From positions 310,001-374,000 of the forward strand of contig NZ_JBANDL010000002.1 in assembly GCF_037027445.1 (NCBI RefSeq): 64,000 nucleotides of DNA, given 5' to 3'. Shown in pieces: positions 28,214 through 39,000 of this stretch. This DNA comes from Lysobacter firmicutimachus (lineage in GTDB: Bacteria; Pseudomonadota; Gammaproteobacteria; Xanthomonadales; Xanthomonadaceae). The notes under the pieces were generated by a model, which made no database searches, had not been told where the DNA came from, and worked only from the letters and a program-made list of their open reading frames with translations. A program made the translations under genes and the position numbers. Each line of letters starts with the position of its first letter. The stretch's first letter is position 1.

Positions 28214-31200
28214 GCGGTCGCCTCCGCGGCCTGGACCAGGAAGCCGCGTTGCTGCAGGAAGCCCAGGTAACGGTCGAACAGCGCTGCGTCGGCCGGCGGA
28301 CACACCAGCCCCAGCGGCGCGACCGCGGCGGCGGTGGCGCTGCAATCGAAGGTCGGCTCGCGCGGGTCGGGCTGCGCCGGAAACAATCCGGCGAACGCGG
28401 CCAGGGCGTTGTCGCGCGACACCGCGGCCTCGGCCAGCAGGCGCTCGCGCCAGCGCGGGTAGTCGATCTCGTCCAGCGCGTGGCCGGCCGCGCGCAGCCG
28501 CGCCACCGCCAGCGGAATCGGCAGGCGCGCGCGGTTGTAGAAGTGGAAGTTGCCGTTGGCGTCGCCGGCGCCCAGGGCGATGCGCACGATCGAGCGGCCG
28601 ACGTAGTCGACCGGCGCCATGTCGAAGGCCTCGTCGGGAAGATGCGGCGCGGCGCCGAGCTGCACGCAGCCCTTGAGCCAGGCGTTGAAGTAGTCGCCGA
28701 GATTGCTGACCCCGCTGCGGCTGTCGCCGGTGATCCGCGCCGGGCGGTAGATCGCCACCGGCAGTCCGCGTTCGCGCGCACGCAACGCCAGCTGTTCGCC
28801 GACCCATTTGCTCTGGTTGTAGCCGCCGTATTGCTCGTCGGCCGGCGGCGGCGGATCGGACTCGCGCACGGTGCGCTCGAGGTTGGAGCCGATCAGGCAC
28901 ACGCCCAGCGTCGATACCAAATGCACCGGCTTGACGCGGTGGCGGGTGGCCAGGCGCAGCACTTCGCGGGTGCCTTCGACATTGGCCGCGCGCAGGTGTT
29001 CGTAGGGAGCGAGGAAGTTGACCTGGCCGCCGTTGTGGAAGATCGCCTCGGCGCGCCGGGCGATCGCATCGAATCCGGCTTCGTCCAGGCCCAGTCGCGG
29101 CGCGGCCAGATCGCCCAGCACCGGCACCAGCCGCGCGCCGTCGGCCTCGCGCCACAGGCCGTAGCTGTCGAGATTGGCGCGGATCCGGCGCAGGCCGTCC
29201 TCTGCGTTCGCCGCGCGCACCAGGCACAGCAGCTCGGCGTCGGTGGCGTCGAGCAGTTCGCGCGCCAGATAAGCGCCGAGGAAACCGGTGGCGCCGGTGA
29301 TCAGCACCGAGGCCGGCGCGCCGCGCGGCGCCGCCGGCAGCGGCGTCAGACGCGGATCGATGTCGTCGTCCAGCGACACTTCGGCCGCCAGATCGAAGGC
29401 GTCCTCGCCGCCGCCTGCGCGCAGTTCGTCGATCTTGCGCGCCTGGCCGGCGATGGTCGGCGCGGCGAACACCGCCGCCAGCGGCAGTTCGACCCCGAGC
29501 GCGGCGTGCAACTTGAACACCAGCGGCAAGGTCAGCAGCGAATCGCCGCCGCAGGCGAAGAAGTCGTCGTCGGTGCTGAGCTCGTCGCGGCCCAACACGT
29601 CGCGCCATACCGCCAGCACCGCGCGTTCGGTATCGCTGGCCGGCGCGCGCAGGCTGCGTTCGAGCGCGGCCTGCGCGCTCGGCGCCGGCAGCGCCTTGCG
29701 GTCGATCTTGCCGTTGACGGTCAGCGGCATCGCCGGCAGGCGCAGATACTGGGCCGGCAGCAGCGCCTCGGGCAGGCGCTGGGCCAGATGTTCGCGCAGG
29801 CGGCCCGGGTCCAGGCCGTCGCCGCCGACCACATAGGCGATCAGACGACGGTCGCCGGGGCGGTCTTCGCGCAGCAACACCACCGCGCTTTCGACCGATT
29901 CGTGCGCTTCCAGCGCGGATTCGATCTCGCCCAGCTCGATCCGGAACCCGCGCAGCTTGATCTGGTGATCGCGGCGGCCGAGGAACTGCAGATGGCCGTC
30001 GCGATCCCAGCGCGCCAGATCGCCGGTGCGATACAGGCGCGCATCGGCGGAGGAGGCATAAGGATCGGGCGGGAAGGCCTGCGCGCTGAGTTCGGGCTGG
30101 CCGAGATACTCGCGCGCCACGCCGAGGCCGCCGATGCACAGCTCGCCGACCGCGCCGCGCGGCGCCAGCGCGCCGTGGCGGTCGAGCACGTAGCAGCGCA
30201 CGCCGGGCAAGGGCCGGCCGATCGGCAGTTCCAGTGCGCTCAGCTCGCTGGCGTCGCGGGTCGCCAGCACCGTCGCGCAGACCGAGGCCTCGGTCGGGCC
30301 GTAATGATTGCACAGCACCGCGCGGCCTTCGGTGGTCGCGGCGAAGCGGCGCACCTGTTCGACCGGCACGCTTTCGCCGCCGATCATCATCAACCGCAGC
30401 TGCGGCAGCAGCGGGCGTTCGCGCTCCGCCGCGGCCCAGCCTTCGCTCCAGCGCCGCCACAGCGCCGCCGGCGCGTCGATCGCGCTGACCCCGTGTTCGT
30501 CGCAGAAGCGCTCCAGTTCGAACGGCCCCAGCTCGGTCGGGGTCGGATGCAGGACCAGGGCCGAGCCGCTGGCCAGGGCCGGAAACAGATCGCCGACCGA
30601 GGCGTCGAACACCAGCGGCGGAATCATCAACAAACGCTGACCGGCGAAATCGTGGCGGGCGATGAAACCGCGGGTCAGGTTCACCGCGCCGCGGTGCTCG
30701 ATCACCACGCCCTTGGGCTGGCCGGTCGAACCGGAGGTATAAACCACGTAAGCCGCATGATCGGCCCGGCGCGTCGCCGCCGGCGGTTGCGCGTTCGGCT
30801 CGGCTTCGTCGCTGTGCAGCACCGGCAGCGTCGGCGCCAGCGCCTGGGCGCGGGCGCGCTGCGTCGGCGGCACGATCAGCGCCTGCGCGCCCGCGTCGGC
30901 GAGCAGGAAGCGCAGTCGCTCGTCGGGATGGCCGGGGTCCAGCGGCACGTAGGCCGCGCCGGCCGCCAGCGCGGCGAGCACGCCGACGATGGCGTCGGCC
31001 GAGCGGTCGGCCAGCACCGCGACCCGCGCTTCCGGGCCGATGCCCAACGCTTGCAGGCGCAGCCCGAGGCCGTTGGCGCGCGCGATCAGTTCGGCATAGC
31101 GCAGTTCGCGGCCGGGTTCGACCAAGGCCGCGGCGGCGGGCGTGCGTGCCGCCTGGGCGGCGATGAGCGTATAGAGGTGGGCATCTTCGGCGTCTTCGAC

Positions 31201-32715
31201 CGCGCCGCCGTCGCCCAGCCGCAGCAGTTCCTCGCGCTGTTCGTCGTCGAGCAGGCTCAGTCGGGCCAACGGCCGTTCCGGTTCGGCCAGGGCGTTGCGC
31301 AGCAGGACTTCGTACTGGCGCAGCAGGCGTTGCGCGGTCTCGGCATCGAACAAGTCGGTGTCGTAGTCGAGCACGCCGCGCAACCCGTCGCCGGCGTCGC
31401 CCAGCGACAGGGTCAGTTCGAAGCGCGCGCTTTGCACCTGCGACTCGATCCAGTACGCGTCCAGGCCGGCCAGGCGCAACGGCGCGCCGTTGCCGTTCTG
31501 CAGCACGAACATGGTCTGGAACAACGGCGTCCGCCCCGGCACGCGCTCGATGCGCAGCTCGTCGACCACCCGTTCCAGCGGCGCCTGCGCGTGCTCCAGC
31601 GCATCCAGCACCTGGCCGCGCGTACGCGCCAGCAACGTCAGCAACGAGGGCTCGCCGCGCAGGTCGCCGCGCAGCGCCAGGGTGTTGACGAACAAGCCGA
31701 TCAGCGGCCCGGTTTCGCTGCGCTCGCGATTGGCGACCGGCGAGCCGACCACGACTTCGTCCTGCCCGCTGTGGCGGCCGAGCAGGGCCTGGAACACCGC
31801 CAACAGCAGCATGAACGGCGTCGCACCGTGGCGACGCGCGAAGGCTTCGACCGCCGCGCCGAGTTCGGGCGGCAGGTGCAGCGGCAGACGCGCGCCACGG
31901 CCCAGCGGCGTGGCCGAACGCGGCCGGTCGCTGGGCAGATCGAGCAGGCCGCCGACGCCGTCCAGGGCGCCGCGCCAATAATCGAGTTGAGCGTCGATGC
32001 GCTGCATCTGCGCCGGCTCGCGCTGCCACAGCACGTGATCGCCGAATTGCAGGGGCAACTCGGCCAAACCGGCGTCGCCGCCGTCGAGTTCGGCGGCGTA
32101 CGCCGCGGCCAACTCGGCGTGCAGCACGCCGAACGACCAGGCGTCGGACACGATGTGGTGCATCACCACCATCAGCACATGGTCGTCGTCGGCCAGGCGC
32201 AGCAGCCCGGCGCGCAGCAGCGGCGGCCGAGCGAGATCGAACGGCCGCTCGCTTTCGGCGCCGACACGGCGCTGGATCTCGGCCTCGCGCTGCGCTTCCG
32301 GCAGCGCAGTCAGGTCGTGGCGATCGAGCGCGAAATCGACGTGCGCGACCACGGTCTGGCGCGGCTCGCCGGCCACTTCGTCGAAACCGGTGCGCAAGGC
32401 GTCGTGGCGGCGCACGACGGTCGCGAACGCGCGCTGCAATGCCATGGCGTCGAGCGCGCCGCGCAGGCGGTAGTGTCCATAGACGTGATAGGCGCCGGTG
32501 CCGGGCTGGAAGCGCTCGAAGAACCACATCCGTTGCTGAGCGGCCGACAACGGCAGCGCTTGGCCGGCGACGCTGCGGCGCGGGATGGCTTCGTCGCGCG
32601 GCGCCGCGGCGCCGTTGCGCGCGGCGAGCTGGCGCTGCAGCAGCTCGCGCTGCTGCGGGCTCAGCCGCGACAGGCGTTCGGCCAGAGCGTCGGCGGGAGG
32701 AGTGACTGCGGTCAT
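28210..32715 (-). CDS. Terminal NRPS module with reductase release (C-A-T-R)
   Basis: The 1501-residue protein has a short N-terminal docking-like helix (LERLSRLSPQQRELLQRQL), a condensation domain (about 50-490; active site HHIVSDAW near 187, Ala replacing the Gly of HHxxxDG), an adenylation domain (510-1000; YTSGSTGQPKG near 660, NHYGPTEAS near 805), a carrier domain (CGGDSL, Ser near 1057) and a thioester reductase (about 1135-1500; LITGATGFLGAYL, YNQSKWVGE with YxxxK). It would add the last residue and release the chain by NADPH reduction to an aldehyde or alcohol. The pocket reads D-A-G-D-M-G-H-V-C, which I cannot assign. Confidence 0.92.
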   Translation of the reverse strand: MTAVTPPADALAERLSRLSPQQRELLQRQLAARNGAAAPRDEAIPRRSVAGQALPLSAAQQRMWFFERFQPGTGAYHVYGHYRLRGALDAMALQRAFATVVRRHDALRTGFDEVAGEPRQTVVAHVDFALDRHDLTALPEAQREAEIQRRVGAESERPFDLARPPLLRAGLLRLADDDHVLMVVMHHIVSDAWSFGVLHAELAAAYAAELDGGDAGLAELPLQFGDHVLWQREPAQMQRIDAQLDYWRGALDGVGGLLDLPSDRPRSATPLGRGARLPLHLPPELGAAVEAFARRHGATPFMLLLAVFQALLGRHSGQDEVVVGSPVANRERSETGPLIGLFVNTLALRGDLRGEPSLLTLLARTRGQVLDALEHAQAPLERVVDELRIERVPGRTPLFQTMFVLQNGNGAPLRLAGLDAYWIESQVQSARFELTLSLGDAGDGLRGVLDYDTDLFDAETAQRLLRQYEVLLRNALAEPERPLARLSLLDDEQREELLRLGDGGAVEDAEDAHLYTLIAAQAARTPAAAALVEPGRELRYAELIARANGLGLRLQALGIGPEARVAVLADRSADAIVGVLAALAAGAAYVPLDPGHPDERLRFLLADAGAQALIVPPTQRARAQALAPTLPVLHSDEAEPNAQPPAATRRADHAAYVVYTSGSTGQPKGVVIEHRGAVNLTRGFIARHDFAGQRLLMIPPLVFDASVGDLFPALASGSALVLHPTPTELGPFELERFCDEHGVSAIDAPAALWRRWSEGWAAAERERPLLPQLRLMMIGGESVPVEQVRRFAATTEGRAVLCNHYGPTEASVCATVLATRDASELSALELPIGRPLPGVRCYVLDRHGALAPRGAVGELCIGGLGVAREYLGQPELSAQAFPPDPYASSADARLYRTGDLARWDRDGHLQFLGRRDHQIKLRGFRIELGEIESALEAHESVESAVVLLREDRPGDRRLIAYVVGGDGLDPGRLREHLAQRLPEALLPAQYLRLPAMPLTVNGKIDRKALPAPSAQAALERSLRAPASDTERAVLAVWRDVLGRDELSTDDDFFACGGDSLLTLPLVFKLHAALGVELPLAAVFAAPTIAGQARKIDELRAGGGEDAFDLAAEVSLDDDIDPRLTPLPAAPRGAPASVLITGATGFLGAYLARELLDATDAELLCLVRAANAEDGLRRIRANLDSYGLWREADGARLVPVLGDLAAPRLGLDEAGFDAIARRAEAIFHNGGQVNFLAPYEHLRAANVEGTREVLRLATRHRVKPVHLVSTLGVCLIGSNLERTVRESDPPPPADEQYGGYNQSKWVGEQLALRARERGLPVAIYRPARITGDSRSGVSNLGDYFNAWLKGCVQLGAAPHLPDEAFDMAPVDYVGRSIVRIALGAGDANGNFHFYNRARLPIPLAVARLRAAGHALDEIDYPRWRERLLAEAAVSRDNALAAFAGLFPAQPDPREPTFDCSATAAAVAPLGLVCPPADAALFDRYLGFLQQRGFLVQAAEATA

Positions 32716-32743
32716 GCGGGTATTCGTCCTTGAATGCCGAGGA

Positions 32744-35700
32744 TCAGGCGCCGGCGCCGGCGAGCAGGGCCTGGATTTCGTCGTCCGACAGGCCTTCGAG
32801 TCGATCGAGCATGCCGGCCAGGTCCTCGGCGTCGAGGCCGCTCATGCGATGTTCGCTCAGCCATGCGGAAAAGCCGGCGACCGTCGGCGCCTCGAACAGC
32901 GCGCGCAGCGTCGCCTGGACGGCGAAACTTTGGTTGATCCGGCTGAGCAAGCGGGTGGCGAGCAGGGAATGGCCGCCGAGCGCGAAGAAATCGTCTTCGA
33001 TGCCGACGCGTTCGCGTCCCAGGGTCTCCGCCCACAGCGCCGCCAGCGTTTCTTCTTCGGCGTTGCGCGGCGCGACATAGCGCTCGCCCGCGGCGGCTTC
33101 GGCCGCGGCGTCGGGTGCCGGCAGCGCGCGACGGTCGACCTTGCCGTTCGGGGTCAGAGGCATCGCCTCCAGCGCGACCCAGGCGGAAGGCAGCATGTAG
33201 TCGGGCAGGCGGCGCTTGGCCAGCGCGCGCAAGGCTTCGACGTCGATGCGCTGGCCGGCCCGGGCGACCGCATAGGCGACCAGCCGTTGGTCGCCGGGGC
33301 GGTCCTCGCGGCAGATCGCCACGGCCTGGTGCACCGAGGGATGTTCGGCCAGCACCGCTTCGATTTCGCCCAGTTCGATCCGGAAGCCGCGCAGCTTGAT
33401 CTGGTGATCGATACGGCCAAGCACTTCCAGGCGACCGTCGCGGCGCCAGCGGGCGAGGTCGCCGGTGCGGTACAGGCGTGCGCCGGGGGGCGCGCCGAAC
33501 GGATCGGGTACGAACTTTTCCGCGGTCAGCTGCGGTCGGCCCAGATAGCCGCGGGCCACGCCGAGGCCGCCGATCAACAGCTCGCCGGGCACGCCGGCCG
33601 GCACCGGCCGCAGGGCGCGGTCGACGACGTAGATCTGGGTGTTGGCCATCGGCCGGCCGACGCAGATCGCGCCGTCGGAGCGCACGCGTTCCAGTGCCGA
33701 CCACACCGTGGTTTCGGTGGGGCCGTACAGATTCCACAACTGCGCGCCGTCGGCGAGCAGGCGGTCGGCGAGTTCGCGCGGCAGCGCCTCGCCCCCGCAC
33801 AGCAGGCGCAGGCCGGCGGGCGCGCGCCAACCGGCGTCGAGCAGCATGCGCCAGGTCGCCGGCGTGGCCTGCATCACTGTGCTGCGCGAGCTTTCCAGAA
33901 GTCGCGCCAGGGCCAGGCCGTCGGTGGCGGTTTCGCGGTCGGCGAGCACGATGCGCGCGCCGACACTGAGCGGCAGCAGCAGTTCGAGCACGGCGATGTC
34001 GAACGACAAGGTGGTCACCGCGCACAGCGCGTCACCGCGGTCCAGGCCGGGTTCGCGCGCGACCGAGGCGAGGAAATTGAGCGCGGCACGGTGCGGAATC
34101 TGCACGCCCTTGGGCCGCCCGGTCGAGCCGGAGGTGAAAATGACGTAAGCCAGGTCGTCGGCCTGCGGCGCGCCCGCCGGGCGGCCTTCGCCGGGTGCGG
34201 CGAGCGCGTCTTCCAGCGCCAGCGTCGCCTGCGCGGACGGCAGCCGGGCGAGCAGCTCGCGTTCGCCCAGCACCGTCCGCATCGCCGCGTCTTCGAGCAT
34301 GAAGCCCAGCCGCTCCGCCGGGTAGGCGGGGTCCATCGGCACGTAGGCGGCGCCGGCTTTGAGCGTGCCGAGCAGCGCCGCGAGCATGCGCGGGGTGCGT
34401 TCGACCAGCAGCCCGACCAGGTCGCCGCGGCCGATGCCGCGCGCGGCCAGGGCGCGCGCGACCGCATCGGCCTGGGCGTCGAGCTGGGCATAGCTCAAGC
34501 GGATGTCGCCCTGCTCGACCGCGATCGCCTGCGGCCGCTGCGCGGCCTGGGCTTCGAACGCGGTGTGCAGCGCCTGCTGCGGCAAGTCCAGCGCGGTGTC
34601 GTTGTTGGCGTACAGCAGCCGCTCGCGTTCGTCGGCGTCGAGAATCTCCAGCTCGCCGATCCGGCGCTGCGGTTCGGCCACCGCCGAACGCAATAGCTGC
34701 ACGAAATGCCGCGCGAACGCGGCGATGGTGGCGTGATCGAACAGCGCGCTGGCGTATTCGAAGAACAAGCGCAGCTCGCCGGCGTCCTCGCTCGCGAACA
34801 GCGACAGATCGGTGCGCGCGGTGCCCTGATTGACTGCGTCGAAGCTGACCGAGCGCAGTTCCAGCTCCGCGGTCGGCGCGGCCCCGGCGGGGAAGTTCTG
34901 GAAGAACAGCATGACCTGGAACAGCGGTGTATGGCTGAGCGCGCGGTCGAGGTCGAGGCTCTCGATCAGGCGCTCGATCGGCAGGTCCTGATGCGAGAAC
35001 GCGCCGATCGTGCCGTCCTTCACCCGCGCGAGCAGCTCGGCGAAGCTGGGATCGCCGGACAGGTCGTGGCGCATCGCCAGGGTGTTGATGAAGAAGCCGA
35101 TCATCGGCTCCAGCTCCGGCCGGCCGCGGTTGGCCAGGCCGACGCCGCAGATCTGGTCGGTTTGGCCGCTGTAGCGCATCAGCAGGGTCTGGAACGCGGC
35201 CAGTACGACCATGAACGGCGTCGCGCCGTGCTCGCGGGCAAGCTGCTTGACCTGCTCGTAAAGCCCGGCCGGCACCGTTTCGCGCAAGGCCGCGCCGGCG
35301 TAGTCCTGGCGCGCCGGCCGCGGACGGTCGCCGGGCAGCTCCAACACCGGCAGGCGGCCGGCCAGGCGCTGGGTCCAATAGTCGAGTTGCGGCTGCAGCT
35401 TGCCGCGCTCGGACTCCTCGCGCTGCCACAGCGCGTAGTCGGCGTACTGCAAGGCCGGCTCGGGCAACGGCGAGGCCGCGTTCTGCGCATAAGCCGCGTA
35501 CAGCTGCTGCAACTCGTCGAGCAGGATGCCCAGCGACCAGCCGTCGACGACGATGTGGTGGGCGTTGAGCACCAGCAGGCGGCGCTGATCTTCGACCTGG
35601 ATCAGCGTCGCCCGGAACATCGGGCCCCGCGCCAGATCGAAGGGCCGCGCGGCCTCGGCGCGGCCGCGTTCGAACGCGGCCGCCTCGCGCGCCGATGCCG

Positions 35701-36079
35701 GCAGCCCGCGCAGATCCTCCTGCGCCAGCGGTACCGGCGCAGGATCCAGCACCTGCTGGCAAGGACCCTCGCTGTCGGCCTGGATCACCGTGCGCAGGCT
35801 TTCGTGGCGGCGCACGATCTCGTCGAGCGCGCGCTGCAGCGCCGCCTGGTCGAGGCGGCCCTCGACCCACAGGCTCATCGGCACGTTGTACACCGGCGAA
35901 CCGGGTTCGAACTGATCGAGGATCCACAGCCGCTGCTGGGCGAACGACAGCGGCAGCCGCGCCGGCCGCTCGCGGCGAACCAGCGCGTTGCGCGCGGCGG
36001 CCTGGCGCCGGCCGAGCTGCAGCAGCAGCGCGCGCTTTTCCGGCGACAGGGCCGCCAGGCGAGGGTCGAGCTCGTTCAC
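32744..36079 (-). CDS. NRPS module C-A-T, glycine-type adenylation domain
   Basis: The 1111-residue protein has a condensation domain (about 38-465; HHIVVDG near 175), an adenylation domain (490-980; [11 protein letters not shown] near 651, NLYGPTETT near 785) and a carrier domain (LGGHSLLATRLL near 1037). The pocket reads D-I-L-Q-L-G-L-V-W, the established glycine code. No epimerase or thioesterase. It starts at GTG 36079, overlapping the upstream NRPS stop by 4 bp (GTGA). The C-terminal tail LDRLEGLSDDEIQALL resembles a short docking helix shared with the upstream protein. Confidence 0.92.
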   Translation of the reverse strand: MNELDPRLAALSPEKRALLLQLGRRQAAARNALVRRERPARLPLSFAQQRLWILDQFEPGSPVYNVPMSLWVEGRLDQAALQRALDEIVRRHESLRTVIQADSEGPCQQVLDPAPVPLAQEDLRGLPASAREAAAFERGRAEAARPFDLARGPMFRATLIQVEDQRRLLVLNAHHIVVDGWSLGILLDELQQLYAAYAQNAASPLPEPALQYADYALWQREESERGKLQPQLDYWTQRLAGRLPVLELPGDRPRPARQDYAGAALRETVPAGLYEQVKQLAREHGATPFMVVLAAFQTLLMRYSGQTDQICGVGLANRGRPELEPMIGFFINTLAMRHDLSGDPSFAELLARVKDGTIGAFSHQDLPIERLIESLDLDRALSHTPLFQVMLFFQNFPAGAAPTAELELRSVSFDAVNQGTARTDLSLFASEDAGELRLFFEYASALFDHATIAAFARHFVQLLRSAVAEPQRRIGELEILDADERERLLYANNDTALDLPQQALHTAFEAQAAQRPQAIAVEQGDIRLSYAQLDAQADAVARALAARGIGRGDLVGLLVERTPRMLAALLGTLKAGAAYVPMDPAYPAERLGFMLEDAAMRTVLGERELLARLPSAQATLALEDALAAPGEGRPAGAPQADDLAYVIFTSGSTGRPKGVQIPHRAALNFLASVAREPGLDRGDALCAVTTLSFDIAVLELLLPLSVGARIVLADRETATDGLALARLLESSRSTVMQATPATWRMLLDAGWRAPAGLRLLCGGEALPRELADRLLADGAQLWNLYGPTETTVWSALERVRSDGAICVGRPMANTQIYVVDRALRPVPAGVPGELLIGGLGVARGYLGRPQLTAEKFVPDPFGAPPGARLYRTGDLARWRRDGRLEVLGRIDHQIKLRGFRIELGEIEAVLAEHPSVHQAVAICREDRPGDQRLVAYAVARAGQRIDVEALRALAKRRLPDYMLPSAWVALEAMPLTPNGKVDRRALPAPDAAAEAAAGERYVAPRNAEEETLAALWAETLGRERVGIEDDFFALGGHSLLATRLLSRINQSFAVQATLRALFEAPTVAGFSAWLSEHRMSGLDAEDLAGMLDRLEGLSDDEIQALLAGAGA

Positions 36080-39000
36080 GACCGCGCTCCGCCATCCAGT
36101 TGCGCAGCGGCTTCCTCGTCGCTGAGCCCTTCCAGACTGGCGAGCAGGGCATCGAGGTCCTCGTCGGCGAAATCGTCGCGCGCCACGGCCACGCGCGCCG
36201 CCAACTGCTCCAGTGTCGGCGCCTCGAACAGCGTGCGCAACGGCAACTCGACGCCGAAGCTCTGGTCGATGCGCGCCAGCAGCCGAGTAGCCAACAGCGA
36301 ATGTCCGCCGAGGTCGAAGAAGTTGTCGCGGACCCGCACCCGGCGCACGTTGAGCAACTGCTGCCACAACTCGACCAGGGTCTGCTCCTCGGGCGTGCGC
36401 GGCTCGCCGCCGGCGTCGTCGTCGTTGCTGGCGACGTCTTCCGGCATCGGCAGCGCGCGCCGGTCGACCTTGCCGTTCGGCGTCAGCGGGAACTGCTCCA
36501 GGATCACGAACGCGCTCGGCACCATGTAGTCGGGCAGGGCGGCCTTGAGGTGATCGCGCAGTGCGTCGGGCGTCGGCGCGGTGCCGTCGGCGGTGACATA
36601 GGCGACCAGGCGCTTGTCGCCGGGACGGTCTTCGCGACAGTGGACTACGGCCTGGCTGACATCGGCGCGCTGGGCCAGCACCGACTCGATTTCGCCCAGT
36701 TCGATGCGGAAGCCGCGCAGCTTGATCTGATGATCGATGCGGCCGATCACCTCGATCGTGCCGTCGCGCCGCCACAGCGCCAGGTCGCCGGTACGGTACA
36801 GGCGCGCGCCGGGGGCCGACGAGAACGGATCGGCGATGAACTTCTCTTCGGTCAGGTCGGGCCGGCCGCGATAGCCTGCGGCGAGACCGTCGCCGCCGAT
36901 CAGCAGTTCGCCCGGCACGCCGACCGGTTGCAGGTTCATGCGCGCGTCGACGATGTGGATCTGGGTGTTGTCGACCGGCCTGCCGACCAGGATCGGCCCC
37001 TCGCCCGGGAACACCCGGCACAGCGCCGAGTACACCGTGGTTTCGGTCGGCCCGTAAAGATTCCACAGCTCGCCGCAGCACGGCAGCAGACGATCGGCCA
37101 GCTCGCGCGGCAGCGCTTCGCCGGTGGAGATGATCTTCAGCTCGGCGTTGCCGCGCCAACCCACTTCCAGCAGCATGCGCCAGGTCGCCGGCGTCGCCTG
37201 CATCACGTCCAACTGCGCGGCTTCGATCAGGCGGCGCAGGCCGAGGCCGTCGCGCGCGGTGTCGCGGTCGACCAGCACGATGGTCGCGCCGACAGTCAGC
37301 GGCAGCACCAGCTCGAACAGAGCGATGTCGAACGACAGCGTGCTGATCGCGCACAGCGTCTGGCCGGCGGCCAGGCCCGGTTCGCGGGCGACCGAGCGCA
37401 GCAGGTTGACCGCGGACCGATTGCGGATCTCCACGCCCTTGGGCTTGCCGGTCGAACCGGAAGTGAAGATCACATAGGCCAGGTCCTGCGGCGACGCGCC
37501 GTCGGCCGGCGCGCGCTCGGCGCGTTCGTCGAGCGCCGCATCCGCATCGGCCAGCACCACGGTCTCTACTCCGCCCGGCGGCGTCGCGGCGAGCTCGCGC
37601 TGGGTCACCAGCACCCGCGCGGCCGAGGTTTCGAGCATGTAGCTCAGGCGATCGGCCGGATAGGTCGGGTCCAGCGGCACGTAGGCGCCGCCGGCCTTGA
37701 GAATGCCGAGCAGGCCGATGAGCATTTCCGGCGTGCGGTCGACGTACAGCCCGACCAGCGAACCGGCGACGACACCGGCCGCGCGCAGTTCGTGGGCGAG
37801 CGCGTTGGCGCGTCGGTCGAGTTCGCGGTAGCTCAGTTCGCGCGCGCCGAAGCGCAGCGCGACCGCATCCGGCGAACGCTCCACCTGTGCTTGCACCAGC
37901 GCGGCCAGCGTCGGATCGGCCGGCAGTTCGCGCCCGGTGTCGTTCCAGCGCGCCAGTTCCTCGCGTTCCTCGGCGCCGATCAGGCGCAGCGCGTGCACCG
38001 GCGTTTGCGGCGCCTCCAGCGCGTGATCGAGCAGATTCAGCAAGTGATCGGTCAGTCGCTCGATGCGCGGCGCGTCGAACAGGTCGGTGCTGTATTCGAA
38101 CACCAGTTCGCGGCGCGCGTCCTGGGTCACGAACAGGCTCAGGTCGCCCTGCGCGGTGCCCGGCATCAGCTCGACGGTGTGCACCGGATCGGTGCGCAGG
38201 CCGCTGAGTTCGATCGGGTGCTCGGGATAGTTCTGGAAGAAGTACATCGCTTGGGCGAACGGCGTGTGGCTGCTCGATCGCGGCAGGCGCAGCAGTTCCA
38301 GCACGCGGTCCAACGGCGCGTCGGCGTTGTCCATCGCGCCGAGCATGCCGTCGCCGACGCGGTCGACCAGTTCGGCGAAGCTGGGCTCGCCGTCCAGCCG
38401 CGTGCGCAGCGCGAGGGTGTTGACGAAGAAACCGACCACCGGTTCGAGCTCGACCCGCTGCCGGCCGGCCACGCCCATCGCCACGGTGATGTCGTCCTGG
38501 CCGGTGTAGCGCGACAGCAGCGCCTGGTACGCGGCCATGTAGACCATCGACACGGTGGCCTTGCGCTCGCGGGCGAAACGCTCGACGCGCTGGTTGATCG
38601 CGTCGGGAATGTGTCGCCGGTGCAGCGCGCCGCGGAAGCTCTGCGCGGCCGGGCGCGGGCGATCGGCGGGCAGGTCCAGCGACGTGGCCGCGCCGGTCAG
38701 GCGCTGTTGCCAGTAGTCGAGCTGGCCTTGCAGTCCGTCGCCGCCGAAGGTTTCGTTCTGCCACAGGGCGACGTCGGCCAGCTGCAGCTCCAGCGGCTCC
38801 AGCGCGGCATCGCGGCCTTCGCGGCGCGCGTTGTACAGCAGTTGCAGTTCGTCCAGCAGTCGGCCGATCGACCAGCCGTCGATGGCGATGTGGTGAAAGG
38901 TCAGCACCAGCAGATGCGATTGCGGCGCGAGTTCGACCAGGTGCGCACGCAGCATCGCGTCGCCGGCGAGGTCGAAGGATTGGCCGAGCTCCTCGCGCGC

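Noticed and set aside
26870..32527. An apparent 1885-codon protein joining NRPS and MFS transporter
   Set aside because: The part above 28213 is out of frame with the NRPS motifs, while the frame ending at 28210 holds all of them. The MFS starts at ATG 28213.
32744..38764. An apparent 2006-codon NRPS frame reading through two modules
   Set aside because: The upstream part is in the wrong frame against the real first NRPS gene (36076-39417). The true protein starts at GTG 36079, overlapping the preceding stop.
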